From Pseudomonas leptonychotis (lineage in GTDB: Bacteria > Pseudomonadota > Gammaproteobacteria > Pseudomonadales > Pseudomonadaceae), in the NCBI RefSeq assembly GCF_004920405.1, contig NZ_RFLV01000004.1, positions 1 through 64,000 of the forward strand: a stretch of 64,000 bases of DNA. Reading direction: 5' to 3'. A program made the position numbers and the translations under genes. The first letter of the stretch is position 1. Each line of letters starts with the position of its first letter. Shown one piece after another: positions 46,844-57,174 of this stretch. The notes beneath the pieces were generated by a model, which worked only from the letters and a program-made list of their open reading frames with translations, was not told where the DNA came from and did no database searches.

Positions 46844-48110
46844 CGAGGTTTCCCAGTAATGGCGCCGGACGGGCCGACGGTTTGGCCAGCAGCAGTTGCG
46901 CGGTGCCGATGGTGCGCTCGATAAAGCCACCCTCGCAATAGCAGAGGTAAAACTCCCACAGACGGAAGAAGTAGTCGTCGTAGCCTTGTTGTTCGAGCTT
47001 GTGCCGCGCGTGGCGCAGATTGTCGTGCCAGATGCGCAAAGTGCGCGCGTAGTGCAGGCCGAAATCTTCCATGTGGTGCAGGTTCATGTCGGTCTTGGCG
47101 GTGATGATTTCCAGCATCTTGTTCACCGAGGGCAGGGCGCCGCCGGGAAAGATATAGCGCTGGATAAAGTCGACCGCGCTTTTCGCCTGCTCATAACGTT
47201 GATCGCGGATGGTAATAGCTTGCAGCAGCATCAGCCCATCGGGTTTGAGCAGGTTGGCGCATTGTTCGAAGTAGGTGGGCAGAAAACGATGGCCCACGGC
47301 TTCGATCATCTCGATCGACACCAGCTTGTCGTACTGCCCGGCCAGATCACGATAATCCTCCAGCAGCAGGGTGATCTGGCCTTGTAGGCCCAGCGTCTTG
47401 ATGCGTTGCTCGGTGTAGGCAAACTGCTCGTGCGACAAGGTGGTGGTGGTGACGTTGCAGCCGTAGTGAGTGGCGGCGTAGATCGCCATGCTGCCCCAGC
47501 CGGTACCAATTTCCAGCAGGTGGTCGCTGGGCTTGAGTGCGAGCTTCTGGCAGATGCGTTCAAGCTTGTTCAGCTGCGCCTGTTCCAGGCTGTCGTTGGC
47601 GCTGCGGAACATGGCCGCCGAGTACATCATGCTCGGGTCGAGAAATTGCTCGAACAGGTCGTTGCCCAGGTCGTAATGGGCCGAGATGTTCTTGCGTGAA
47701 CCCTTGCGGGTATTGCGGTTGAGCCAGTGCAGACCCTGAATCAGCGGGCGGCCGAGCTGGGCCAGGCCGTTTTCCATGGCGTCGAGCACATCGAGGTTAC
47801 TGACGAACACGCGGATCACCGCGGTCAGATCAGGGCTGGTCCAGTAACCATGGATATAAGCCTCCCCCGAACCGATTGAGCCGTTACCGGCCACCAGCCC
47901 CCAGAGCGCGCCATCTTGCACCTGGATCTCGGCGCAGAGGCTGGAGTGCGGGTCGCCGAACTCCATGCGTTCGTCACCTTCGACGACCACCAACTGGCCA
48001 TGACGCAGTTGCTTGAGCTGGCGCAGCACCGCCCGGCGTAGCAGGCTGGCACCGATGCCGCTGCCGGCGCGCACACTGTCTTTCGCGGAGACAAGGCTAG
48101 AGCTTTTCAT
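46836..48110 (-). CDS. Cyclopropane-fatty-acid-synthase-like methyltransferase
   Basis: A 424-aa SAM-dependent methyltransferase acting on unsaturated fatty chains of membrane lipids. LLEIGTGWGSMAIYA is the SAM loop, followed by MIEAVGHRFLPTYF and the FPGGALPS segment typical of the Cfa family. The neighbours (DUF1365, FAD oxidoreductase, SDR) are those found beside Cfa-like genes in light or singlet-oxygen regulons. The product may be a cyclopropane, methylated or furan fatty acid; the sequence alone does not decide. Confidence 0.85.
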   Translation of the reverse strand: MKSSSLVSAKDSVRAGSGIGASLLRRAVLRQLKQLRHGQLVVVEGDERMEFGDPHSSLCAEIQVQDGALWGLVAGNGSIGSGEAYIHGYWTSPDLTAVIRVFVSNLDVLDAMENGLAQLGRPLIQGLHWLNRNTRKGSRKNISAHYDLGNDLFEQFLDPSMMYSAAMFRSANDSLEQAQLNKLERICQKLALKPSDHLLEIGTGWGSMAIYAATHYGCNVTTTTLSHEQFAYTEQRIKTLGLQGQITLLLEDYRDLAGQYDKLVSIEMIEAVGHRFLPTYFEQCANLLKPDGLMLLQAITIRDQRYEQAKSAVDFIQRYIFPGGALPSVNKMLEIITAKTDMNLHHMEDFGLHYARTLRIWHDNLRHARHKLEQQGYDDYFFRLWEFYLCYCEGGFIERTIGTAQLLLAKPSARPAPLLGNLDA

Positions 48111-48915
48111 GGGGGGCTTCCTTTGATACGGAGCGGGCGGCGCGGAAATCGCCTTCAGCGGCCCGATGGGTGAACAGGGGGATGCGTTTGAGCAACAGGC
48201 GCAGGGCTTGCCAGTAGATGGCCACGACGGTTTTGCCGGTCATCCAGGGAAACTGAATCAGGTAGCGGTGCAGGCTGGCGCGGGTCAGTTCGCTGCGTTG
48301 CAGGGTGAGGGTGGCGTCGAAGAGTTTTTCATCCGCTTGCCAGTCGGCCATATGAATGCCCAGGCGCTCGCCTGCCGGGCTGAAGCTCATGCGGTACTCC
48401 AGCTCACGCGGTAGAAACGGCGACACGTGAAACGCCTTGGCCACGGCAACGTGCTGATGGCCTGTGCCTTCTGCTGGCAGCACGTAGTGGTAGCGCTCGC
48501 GGAACGGCGTGTTGCTCACCTCACAGAGAATCGCCGCCAGGCTGCCATCGGCCTCATGGCAGTAAAAGAAACTGGCGGGGTTGAATGCCAGGCCCCAGCT
48601 GCGTGGCTGGGTCAGCAGGCAGATATGCCCCAGCGGCGTGCGACCTAGGGCTTCAGTAACACGCTGGCGCACTGCGTCGATCAGCATGGTGCCCGCGCAG
48701 GTGAACTCCGGCAGGTAATCGGTTTCACGAAAGGCGAAGGGCGCAAAACGGCCACGCCCGGCCAGTGGCGACAAGGCGAGTACCGCCTCCTGCTCGCTCA
48801 GGTCCAGGTAAAGCAGGCCCATGCGGTAGCGGAAGTTGTGCACGCGCGGCGCAAAACGCCGGTGCTGCACCCAGCCGCTGTACAGGGCGCTGTTCATCGC
48901 CGCAGGGCTGTTCAT
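48097..48915 (-). CDS. DUF1365 protein
   Basis: A 272-aa protein of a family that regularly sits between a Cfa-like methyltransferase and an FAD oxidoreductase. Visible conserved parts are NPASFFYCHE, EVSNTPFRERYHYVL and KAFHVSPFLPRE. No known catalytic fold can be named. It overlaps both neighbours (14 bases and one base). Confidence 0.88.
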   Translation of the reverse strand: MNSPAAMNSALYSGWVQHRRFAPRVHNFRYRMGLLYLDLSEQEAVLALSPLAGRGRFAPFAFRETDYLPEFTCAGTMLIDAVRQRVTEALGRTPLGHICLLTQPRSWGLAFNPASFFYCHEADGSLAAILCEVSNTPFRERYHYVLPAEGTGHQHVAVAKAFHVSPFLPRELEYRMSFSPAGERLGIHMADWQADEKLFDATLTLQRSELTRASLHRYLIQFPWMTGKTVVAIYWQALRLLLKRIPLFTHRAAEGDFRAARSVSKEAPHEKL

Positions 48916-50162
48916 TACAGTTGCTCGCCGAATTCACGGGCCACGCGCAGTGCGCTGACCACGCCATCTTCGTGAAAACCGTTGGCCCAGTACGCCCCAC
49001 AGAAGTAGCTGCGGTTGGCGCCCAGCAGTTCTTCCCAACGTGCTTGCGCCTGGGTGCCGGCCAGGCTGTATTGCGGGTGAGCGTAGGTGTAGCGTGCCAG
49101 AATTTTGCTCGGGTCGATGGTGGCGGTCTGGTTCAGGCTGACGCAAAAAGTCGTGTCGCTCTGGATGCCCTGCAAAATATTCATGTCATAAGTCACGGCC
49201 GCCGGTTGATCCGCTGGCCCGCCCAGGCGGTAGTTCCAACTGGCCCAAGCCAGTGGCCGTTTTGGCAGCAGGCGTGTATCGGTATGCAGCACCACATCGT
49301 TATCGGCATAAGGCAATGCGCCGAGGATTTCTTGCTCAATTCGCGTGGGCTCGGCCAGCAGCGCCAGGGCCTGATCGCTGTGGCAGGCGAAAATCACTCT
49401 GTCGAAACGCTCACTGCCGGCGGCGCTGTGCAGGGTGACGCCGTCTACATCGCGTTCTACGCGGCTAACCGGGCAGTTCAGGCGGATGTGCTGTTTGAAG
49501 GATTCGGTCAGCGGCGCGATGTAGCTGCTGGAGCCGCCTTCCACCACACACCACTGCGGCCGATCGCTGACCGAGAGCAAGCCGTGGTTCTTGAAGAAAC
49601 GCACAAAGAATTGCAGCGGAAAGCCCAACATGTCGTTCAGCGACATCGACCAGATCGCCGCACCCATGGGCACGATGTAATGCTGGATAAATCGCTCGCT
49701 GTAGGCATTGGCCTTGAGGTAGTCACCCAGGGTCATATCGCTGGCGATACGTTGCAGGTTCAGGTCAATCAGCGCCTCACGGTTAAACCGCAGAATGTCG
49801 CGCACCATGCCCCAGAATTTCGCTGAAATCAGGTTGCTGCGCTGAGCAAACAGACTGTTGAGGTTGTGCCCGTTGTATTCAACGCCGCTCACCGGATCGC
49901 TGACCGAGAAACTCATTTCGGTATCTTTGAAGCCAACACCGATCTGGCTGAGCAGACGGATAAAGTTGGGGTAGGTCCAGTTGTTAAACACAATAAAACC
50001 GGTGTCCACCGCATAGGGCTGGCCATCCACCTGCACATTTACGGTGTGGGTATGGCCGCCGATCCAGTCGCCCGCCTCGAACACCGTAATGTCGTGGTTA
50101 CGATTAAGCAGGTAGGCACTGGTTAAACCGGCGATGCCGCTGCCGATAATGGCGATTTTCAT
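48915..50162 (-). CDS. FAD-dependent oxidoreductase (amine-oxidase/desaturase-like)
   Basis: A 415-aa flavoprotein. IAIIGSGIAGLTSAYLL is the FAD Rossmann loop, followed by VFEAGDWIGGHTHTV and VDTGFIVFN; the C-terminal SYFCGAYWANGFHEDGV completes the FAD site. It overlaps the SDR gene by four bases. Role: probably fatty-chain oxidation or desaturation with the adjacent methyltransferase, from context. Confidence 0.87.
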   Translation of the reverse strand: MKIAIIGSGIAGLTSAYLLNRNHDITVFEAGDWIGGHTHTVNVQVDGQPYAVDTGFIVFNNWTYPNFIRLLSQIGVGFKDTEMSFSVSDPVSGVEYNGHNLNSLFAQRSNLISAKFWGMVRDILRFNREALIDLNLQRIASDMTLGDYLKANAYSERFIQHYIVPMGAAIWSMSLNDMLGFPLQFFVRFFKNHGLLSVSDRPQWCVVEGGSSSYIAPLTESFKQHIRLNCPVSRVERDVDGVTLHSAAGSERFDRVIFACHSDQALALLAEPTRIEQEILGALPYADNDVVLHTDTRLLPKRPLAWASWNYRLGGPADQPAAVTYDMNILQGIQSDTTFCVSLNQTATIDPSKILARYTYAHPQYSLAGTQAQARWEELLGANRSYFCGAYWANGFHEDGVVSALRVAREFGEQL

Positions 50163-50938
50163 GGCGTGTCCTTAGTCTTAGCTTCGGTGCGGGCCATGCG
50201 CGCGCCGATGGCCACTTGTAAGCGTTTGGGCAGGCAGCCAAGTAGCTTGAGAATGGCAATAAAAGGGCCGGGGAAGGCGATTTCAAAAGGCTGCCCGGCC
50301 AGGCGCTCGGCGATATAGCGTGCGGCTTTGTCGACCGGCCAGCGCATGGGCATGGCAAAGTCATTTTTCTGCGTCAGCGGCGTGTCGACAAAGCCGGGGC
50401 TGACCAGGGTCACGGCAATGTTCTCGGCGCGCAGATCAATGCGTAGGGTTTCCATCAGGTAGCGCATTGCCGCTTTCGATGCGCCGTAAGCCTCGGCCCG
50501 TGGTAGCGGCATAAAGGTCACCGAGCTGCCGACCCCGACCAGGTGCGGGCGGTTACCCAGACGCAATAAGGGCAAAGCGGCCTCGATGCAGTAGCTGGCG
50601 GTAAACAGGTTGGCTCGCATCACCCGCTCAATCATCGCGGCCTCAAACGTGCTGACCTCGACATACTCGCAGGTGCCCGCATTGAGGATGGCGCAATCCA
50701 GCGCGCCCCATACCTGGGTGATGTGCTCGCCAATCGTGCGTACTTCGTCGGCATCACTGAGATCGCCGGCGACCACCAATACCTGGTGGGGGTAGCGTTT
50801 GGCCAGGGCCTGCAAGGGCTCCAGCGTGCGTGCGCTGAGTGCCAGGCGGTGGCCTTGCTGCAGCAACTGTTCGGCGAGTGCGGCGCCGATGCCACTGCTG
50901 GCGCCGGTGAGCCAGATACGTCGTGCGTTGACGTTCAT
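50159..50938 (-). CDS. Short-chain dehydrogenase/reductase
   Basis: A classical SDR of 259 aa: cofactor loop LTGASSGIGAALAEQL, NAG motif ILNAGTCEY, and catalytic Ser...YGASK (YxxxK). A hydrophobic C-terminal helix (PGPFIAILKLLGCLPKRL) may bind membrane. Substrate unknown. It overlaps neighbours by four bases on both sides. Confidence 0.87.
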   Translation of the reverse strand: MNVNARRIWLTGASSGIGAALAEQLLQQGHRLALSARTLEPLQALAKRYPHQVLVVAGDLSDADEVRTIGEHITQVWGALDCAILNAGTCEYVEVSTFEAAMIERVMRANLFTASYCIEAALPLLRLGNRPHLVGVGSSVTFMPLPRAEAYGASKAAMRYLMETLRIDLRAENIAVTLVSPGFVDTPLTQKNDFAMPMRWPVDKAARYIAERLAGQPFEIAFPGPFIAILKLLGCLPKRLQVAIGARMARTEAKTKDTP

Positions 50939-51357
50939 GCCAACCTCCTTTTTAGCCAGCGAATCGCCGAGCCGAGTAAGGGCAGGTGCTCATAGAGCAG
51001 GCTGCCGGCGTCGAAATAGTCGCGGTGGCGATAGACTTTGCTGTGCCACAGCAGGTGCGAGCAGCCTTCCACACGGATCAACTGGCCAGCCGCCAGGCGT
51101 GGGTGGCGATAGCTCATGGTCCAGCGCAGGTAGCCTTCACCTTCGCGCACCTGGTCAAAGCCGTAGAAGTCAAAGCGCAGCTCGCTGACGTTAGCGTACA
51201 GCTCGGCAAAGTAGCGCTGCATATTGGCCAGCCCGCGTATCTCATGCAGGGGGTCGCAGAACAGCGCATCGTCGCTGTAAAGCTGGTCCAAACGGTCTAG
51301 GTTGTTCTTGTTCAGTCCGGCAAAATCCTGGGCGAACTGACGTAGAAAATCGCTCAT
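50935..51357 (-). CDS. NTF2-like (SnoaL) fold protein
   Basis: A 140-aa protein with the cone-shaped NTF2 fold pattern: an N-terminal helix (FLRQFAQDFAGLNKNNLDRLDQLY), FCDPLHEIRGLANMQRYF, then curved strands and DYFDAGSLLYEHLPLLG. Such proteins bind or convert small hydrophobic ligands. It overlaps phrB and the SDR gene by four bases each. Confidence 0.83.
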   Translation of the reverse strand: MSDFLRQFAQDFAGLNKNNLDRLDQLYSDDALFCDPLHEIRGLANMQRYFAELYANVSELRFDFYGFDQVREGEGYLRWTMSYRHPRLAAGQLIRVEGCSHLLWHSKVYRHRDYFDAGSLLYEHLPLLGSAIRWLKRRLA

Positions 51358-52808
51358 AGCGCCTCCTTGGCAGCAAAGTGCGGCAGGCTTTTGAAGGCTG
51401 CCAGGGCACGCGCACGGCTCTTGCTCAAATCGACAATGGGCGCGGGGTAATCGGCAACGCCGAACAGCCCGCCGATGGCCGCCGGGTTATGAATGTTGGT
51501 TTTGTTGAGGCCAACCAGTTCTGGTAGCCACTGGCGGATAAAACGGCCATCCGGGTCGAATTTCTGCGACTGGCTGAGCGGGTTGAAGATGCGGAAGTAG
51601 GGCGCCGAATCGGTGCCGGTGGAGGAGCTCCACTGCCAACCGCCGTTGTTTGCCGCCAGGTCACCGTCGATCAGGTGGCGCATGAAGAAACGCTCGCCTT
51701 CGCGCCAGTCGATCAGCAAGTTCTTGGTCAAAAACATCGCCACAACCATACGCAAGCGGTTGTGCATCCAGCCGGTGGCCAGCAGTTGACGCATCGCCGC
51801 ATCAATAATCGGCAAGCCGGTGCGGCCTTCCTGCCAGGCTTTGAGTTCCAACGGCGCATCACGCCAGGCCACGGCTTCAGTTTCCGCGCGAAACGCGCGG
51901 TGCATGGATACGCGCGGGTAACCGACCAGAATATGTTTGTAGAACTCACGCCAGAGCAGCTCGTTAATCCAAGTCACCACGCCGACATTGCCGCTGTCGA
52001 ACTCACCCTGATTGGCGGCCAGCGCCGCATGCAGGCACTGGCGCGGCGAAATCACCCCAGCAGCCAGGTAAGCAGACAGTTGACTGGTGCCGGGTTTCGC
52101 CGGGAAATCGCGAGCGCCCTGGTAGCACTCAATGTGCTCGGCGGCGAAGTCATCCATCCGTCGTTGCGCTTCGGCTTCGCCGGCAGGCCACAGCTGACGC
52201 AGCGTGTCAGTGGGTGGCGCAAAACCGCTGACCTGATCGGGCAGGCTATCACTGCTGATCGCCAGCTTTTCTTGCGCCTTGGGGGTGACGATCCGGACGG
52301 GCAGGGCGGTGTGCAGACGCTGATAGCAGACCTTGCGAAATTGGCTGTAGACCTGGAAGTAGGTGCCTGATTGAGTCAGCACGCTACCGGGCTTGAACAG
52401 AACCTGATCCAGGTGGCGGCGCAAGCTGATGCCTTGCGCGTCTAGTGCATCGGCCACGGCCTCATCGCGGCGGCTTTCATGCACGCCATATTCTTCGTTG
52501 ACCTGTACCTGGCCGATCTGCAGTTGCTGGCACAGCTCGCTGATGACCTTTGGCGCAGCGCTCCAGTCATCGGCGTGTCGCACCAGCAACGGCACGTTAA
52601 GTTTGCCCAGCTCAATGGCCAGCTCTTTGAGGTTGCGCAACCAGAAGTCGACCTTACTCGGCGCATCATCGTGCGCCAGCCATTGGCCGGGGCTGATCAG
52701 GTACAAGGCAACCGTCGGGCCGGTGGTCATGGCCGCGGCCAGCGCGCTGTTGTCCTGTACCCGCAGGTCAGTGCGAAACCAGATGAGTTGCAGCATGGTA
52801 TTTTCCAT
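51354..52808 (-). CDS. phrB: Deoxyribodipyrimidine photolyase
   Basis: Light-driven repair of UV pyrimidine dimers (484 aa). The N-terminal antenna domain opens LIWFRTDLRVQDNSAL; the FAD domain carries TGLPIIDAAMRQL, GWMHNRLRMVVAMFL, LIDWREGERFF and NNGGWQWSSSTGTDSAPYFRIFNP. The start may be the Met four residues in (MLQLIWFR). It overlaps the regulator gene by one base. Confidence 0.94.
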   Translation of the reverse strand: MENTMLQLIWFRTDLRVQDNSALAAAMTTGPTVALYLISPGQWLAHDDAPSKVDFWLRNLKELAIELGKLNVPLLVRHADDWSAAPKVISELCQQLQIGQVQVNEEYGVHESRRDEAVADALDAQGISLRRHLDQVLFKPGSVLTQSGTYFQVYSQFRKVCYQRLHTALPVRIVTPKAQEKLAISSDSLPDQVSGFAPPTDTLRQLWPAGEAEAQRRMDDFAAEHIECYQGARDFPAKPGTSQLSAYLAAGVISPRQCLHAALAANQGEFDSGNVGVVTWINELLWREFYKHILVGYPRVSMHRAFRAETEAVAWRDAPLELKAWQEGRTGLPIIDAAMRQLLATGWMHNRLRMVVAMFLTKNLLIDWREGERFFMRHLIDGDLAANNGGWQWSSSTGTDSAPYFRIFNPLSQSQKFDPDGRFIRQWLPELVGLNKTNIHNPAAIGGLFGVADYPAPIVDLSKSRARALAAFKSLPHFAAKEAL

Positions 52809-53749
52809 TAGCTGTGCAGCAAGTTGAGGTCGGTGAGGCAGTGCAGCGCAGCCAGCGGATCGACTGCCAGGCTCAGTTCGGGGTTTTGCTGCGCGATGAC
52901 CTTGAGCTCATCGGCGTGGATCTGCACCACCTGGCCAACCAGCAAGCACGGGCAGTCATAGCCGCCCAGCAGACGTTGCAGGTGGGTGCTGTTGAGCGCC
53001 TGACTGGAATACAGCAGCAGCGCGCGCGGTTGAATATGTTCAACCGCCAGGGCGAGTTCAGGCGGTGGCAACGGCCAGTCGAACACCTCAACCGCCACTC
53101 CTGCATTGCTCGCCAGCCAAGCGGTCAGCCACATGCCAGCCGCCATGGGCAGGTCAGATACATTGATCAGCAGCAGTGGCGCACCATTGTGTTGGCGGTT
53201 GTTGTGGTAGAGGCGAGCACCGAGCTTGCTGCGCAGCCACGAATAGAAAAATACCCGCTCAGCCTGTGCACCAAATTGATTGCGCCAACGTAACTCCAGC
53301 TCCTCAAGCAGCGGCAAAAGCAGTTGCTCGCACAGGGTATTAGGCGGGTAGAGCGCCAGTTCTCTGTTGAAGCAGTCGTCCAGACGGCGTTCGCTGAGGT
53401 TGCAGATGGCTTCCTGCAGTTGCTGGCGCTTGGTTTCCCACTGTGAGCTGGCTTCGGCAAACGCAGGCTGGTTGCTGCGCAACAGGCCTTTGACTTGGCT
53501 GACCGACACGCCACGATTGAGCCACGTGAGAATGGCCTGAATGTGCGCGACATGCTCATCTGAATACAGGCGATGCCCTTTGGGCGTGCGGTGCGGCACG
53601 ATCAGGCCATAACGGCGCTCCCACGCGCGTAGCGTGACGGCGTTGACCCCAGTGATGCGCGCGACATCGCGGATCGGCATAAAACCTTGAGCAATGGCGG
53701 CTTGGTAGTCGTCCGCACTCTGGCCGTCGGTGGTCGGCTCAAGGCTCAT
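52808..53749 (-). CDS. MerR-family LitR-like light regulator
   Basis: A 313-aa regulator. The N-terminal MerR helix-turn-helix is MPIRDVARITGVNAVTLRAWERRYGL with wing RTPKGHRLYSDE. The C-terminal half has the shape of a B12-binding domain, but the usual DxHxxG cobalamin motif is replaced by SDLPMAAG, so it probably does not bind B12. That fits class II LitR proteins of Pseudomonas, which I recall as light-controlled through partner LOV proteins. It lies in the operon whose promoter carries the TGTACA boxes, so autorepression is likely. Confidence 0.82.
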   Translation of the reverse strand: MSLEPTTDGQSADDYQAAIAQGFMPIRDVARITGVNAVTLRAWERRYGLIVPHRTPKGHRLYSDEHVAHIQAILTWLNRGVSVSQVKGLLRSNQPAFAEASSQWETKRQQLQEAICNLSERRLDDCFNRELALYPPNTLCEQLLLPLLEELELRWRNQFGAQAERVFFYSWLRSKLGARLYHNNRQHNGAPLLLINVSDLPMAAGMWLTAWLASNAGVAVEVFDWPLPPPELALAVEHIQPRALLLYSSQALNSTHLQRLLGGYDCPCLLVGQVVQIHADELKVIAQQNPELSLAVDPLAALHCLTDLNLLHS

Positions 53750-54711
53750 AGGGCATTACGCAAGCTGAGGCTTTCTGGATGCGGCTGCAGGTACACCTGC
53801 TGCGCGATATAGGTGTCAGGGTGGCGGCGCAAGTGATGTTTGAGCAAGGTCATGGGCACCACCAATGGCACGACGCCATGGCGATACTGGCCAATCAATT
53901 GCTGCATTTCCTGCTTATCTTCGCTGCTCAGCGCTCGCTTGAGGTAACCGCTGATGTGCTGCAACACGTTGCTGTGGGTGCGGCGGGTGGCGCAGCTTTT
54001 TAGCGCGCTCATCAGCTCGCTGAAGTAGCGTGGGGCCAGCTCGTTCAAATCCTGCTGGCCGAGCTCACCGAGCATGCGCCCGAGCTGTTTGTATTGCTGC
54101 GGATTGGTGGCCATCAACAGGTATTTGTAACGCGAGTGGAAGGCAATCAAGCTTTGCCGGGTCAGGCCATCACGCAGCAGCTGTTGCCATTCAGAGTAGG
54201 CAAATACGCGGGTGATGAAATTCTCGCGCAGGATCGGGTCGTTAAGGCGGCCGTCTTCTTCTACCGGTAGGTTGGGGTGCCGCGCGCAGAACGCCTCGGC
54301 AAAAATACCGCGCCCTGGCTCGCTGGGGCGGCCGTTGTCCTGGTACACCTTGACCCGGTGTAAGCCGCAGGAAGGCGACTGCTGCATAAAAATGTAGCCG
54401 CAGATATCGGTCAGCTCGCCCGCCATGCGCTCGCCGTAGGCGGCCAGGGGCTGGGTGACATCCATTTCGCGGTTGACGGTGCCCAGGGCGCGGGGCGCTT
54501 GTGGGTCGCCGACCAAACGGATCGGTTCACGCGGGGTGCCCATGCCAATCGCCACTTCCGGGCATAAGGGGGCGAAGTCGAAATACTCGCTGAGTACTCG
54601 GTTGCACAGCCGTGACTCTTTGTGACCGCCGTTGTAGCGCACCTCGGAGCCCAGCAGGCAAGCGCTGATGCCCAGTTTGGGTTTGGCGACGGCGTTTTCG
54701 GATGGGCTCAT
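53746..54711 (-). CDS. DUF523 + DUF1722 (YbgA) protein
   Basis: A 321-aa two-domain protein. The N-terminal DUF523 part (about 12-165) has the Cys set C18 (ISACLLG), C50 (APLCPE) and C115 (QSPSCG), which in the TudS relative holds a 4Fe-4S cluster for desulfuration. The C-terminal YbgA part (about 195-315) has FHSRYKYLLMA and the family end KRHLRRHPD-like (HHLRRHPDTYIAQQVYL). It leads the nine-gene operon. Its substrate is unknown. Confidence 0.87.
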   Translation of the reverse strand: MSPSENAVAKPKLGISACLLGSEVRYNGGHKESRLCNRVLSEYFDFAPLCPEVAIGMGTPREPIRLVGDPQAPRALGTVNREMDVTQPLAAYGERMAGELTDICGYIFMQQSPSCGLHRVKVYQDNGRPSEPGRGIFAEAFCARHPNLPVEEDGRLNDPILRENFITRVFAYSEWQQLLRDGLTRQSLIAFHSRYKYLLMATNPQQYKQLGRMLGELGQQDLNELAPRYFSELMSALKSCATRRTHSNVLQHISGYLKRALSSEDKQEMQQLIGQYRHGVVPLVVPMTLLKHHLRRHPDTYIAQQVYLQPHPESLSLRNAL

Positions 54712-54733
54712 GGGGTAACCTCTGATGGCGACT

Positions 54734-54757
54734 TGTACAGATCCTGCTGGATGTACA
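54734..54757. promoter_or_regulatory. TGTACA-N12-TGTACA operator box 1
   Basis: Two TGTACA half-sites with a 12-base spacer, about five bases past the predicted start of transcription of the DUF523-LitR-phrB operon. It is exactly 50 bases from box 2, about five helical turns. Confidence 0.75.
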
Positions 54758-54767
54758 ACTTAACTTC

Positions 54768-54795
54768 ATCATAGGCTCGCAGTTGTACAAGTCAA
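54768..54795 (-). promoter_or_regulatory. Sigma-70 promoter of the DUF523-LitR-phrB operon
   Basis: On the minus strand, -35 TTGACT (54790-54795) and -10 TATGAT (54768-54773) are 16 bases apart, about 57 bases before the DUF523 start codon. The -35 lies inside operator box 2 and box 1 lies just downstream, a layout suited to repression. Confidence 0.7.
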
Positions 54796-54807
54796 TATAT
54801 TTGTACA
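54784..54807. promoter_or_regulatory. TGTACA-N12-TGTACA operator box 2
   Basis: TGTACA at 54784-54789 and 54802-54807 with a 12-base spacer that includes the -35 element of the operon promoter. Same architecture as box 1 and box 3. Confidence 0.78.
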
Positions 54808-54834
54808 ACTACTGTATGGCTTTGTCTGTGCTGA

Positions 54835-56072
<1,238 letters not shown>

Positions 56073-56116
56073 CTACCTCGTGTTTTCAAGCGTTAGGCTA
56101 CGCTTTAGACAAAAGC

Positions 56117-56140
56117 TATACAATATTGATTTTGTGTATA
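56117..56140. promoter_or_regulatory. TATACA-N12-TGTATA operator box 3
   Basis: A symmetric variant of boxes 1 and 2 with the same 12-base spacer, in the divergent region between the renalase-like gene and the TIGR01777 gene. It could control either or both. Confidence 0.7.
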
Positions 56141-56260
56141 AGCTAGTCCGAAGTCGATTCGGCTTTCCTATAGTTAAGACAACCTGCGGACGGATTGAAG
56201 CCACAACCAGGCATAAATCAGCCGACTGTTATTGATGGACGAACCAGCGAGGGCATTCTG

Positions 56261-57166
56261 ATGCACATACTTCTGACTGGCGGCACCGGTTTAATCGGCC
56301 AGGCGCTGTGCCGCTACTGGTTGCAACAAGGCCATCAGTTAACGGTATGGAGCCGTCGCCCCGAACAGGTGGCGGCACTGTGCGGTGAGGCCGTGCGCGG
56401 TATTGGCCAGCTCGATGAGTTGGCCGAGGAACCGCTGGATGCGGTGGTCAACCTGGCCGGCGCGCCCATTGCTGATCGGCCCTGGACGCGCAAGCGCAAG
56501 GCGTTGTTGTGGGCCAGCCGAATCGGCCTGACCGAACAGCTGTTGGCGTGGTTGCGCCGCCGCGAACACAAGCCGGCCGTGCTGCTGTCCGGTTCGGCAG
56601 TGGGTTGGTACGGCGATGGCGGCGAGCGCGAGCTGCATGAGGATTCGCCGCCAGTCAGTGAGGATTTTGCCGCGCAGTTGTGTGGTGCCTGGGAGGAAAC
56701 CGCCTTGCGTGCTGAGGCACTGGGCATCCGCGTGGTGCTGCTACGCACCGGGCTGGTATTGGCCACTGAGGGTGGGTTTCTCAAGCGCTTGCTGCTGCCA
56801 TTCAAGCTGTGCCTAGGCGGCCCGCTGGGCAATGGTCGGCAATGGATGCCATGGATTCATATTGCCGATCAAATCGCCCTGATTGATTTTCTCCTGCAGC
56901 AAGAGCAGGCCCGCGGTCCTTATAATGCTTGCGCGCCGACGCCTGAGCGTAACCGCGCCTTCAGTCAGGCACTGGGCCGTGAGTTGCATCGGCCAGCCTT
57001 TATGCCGGCCCCAGCCTTTGCTCTGCGCCTGGCTTTAGGTGAGTTGTCTGGGCTATTGCTGGGCGGCCAGCGCGCGTTGCCGATTCGGTTGCAGGAAGCC
57101 GGTTTCAGTTTTCGTTTCACTCATTTGGATGTGGCCCTGGCAGACTTGCTCGGCCAACCGAACTAG
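56261..57166 (+). CDS. TIGR01777-family NAD-dependent epimerase-like protein
   Basis: A 301-aa extended-SDR protein of the YfcH/TIGR01777 group. Cofactor loop [13 protein letters not shown], then [14 protein letters not shown] and a C-terminal DUF1731 domain ([26 protein letters not shown]). The start [10 protein letters not shown] at 56261 is favoured over the frame opening at 56195. The ferrochelatase gene starts eight bases after its stop. Confidence 0.9.
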   Translation: MHILLTGGTGLIGQALCRYWLQQGHQLTVWSRRPEQVAALCGEAVRGIGQLDELAEEPLDAVVNLAGAPIADRPWTRKRKALLWASRIGLTEQLLAWLRRREHKPAVLLSGSAVGWYGDGGERELHEDSPPVSEDFAAQLCGAWEETALRAEALGIRVVLLRTGLVLATEGGFLKRLLLPFKLCLGGPLGNGRQWMPWIHIADQIALIDFLLQQEQARGPYNACAPTPERNRAFSQALGRELHRPAFMPAPAFALRLALGELSGLLLGGQRALPIRLQEAGFSFRFTHLDVALADLLGQPN

Positions 57167-57174
57167 GACTTTGC

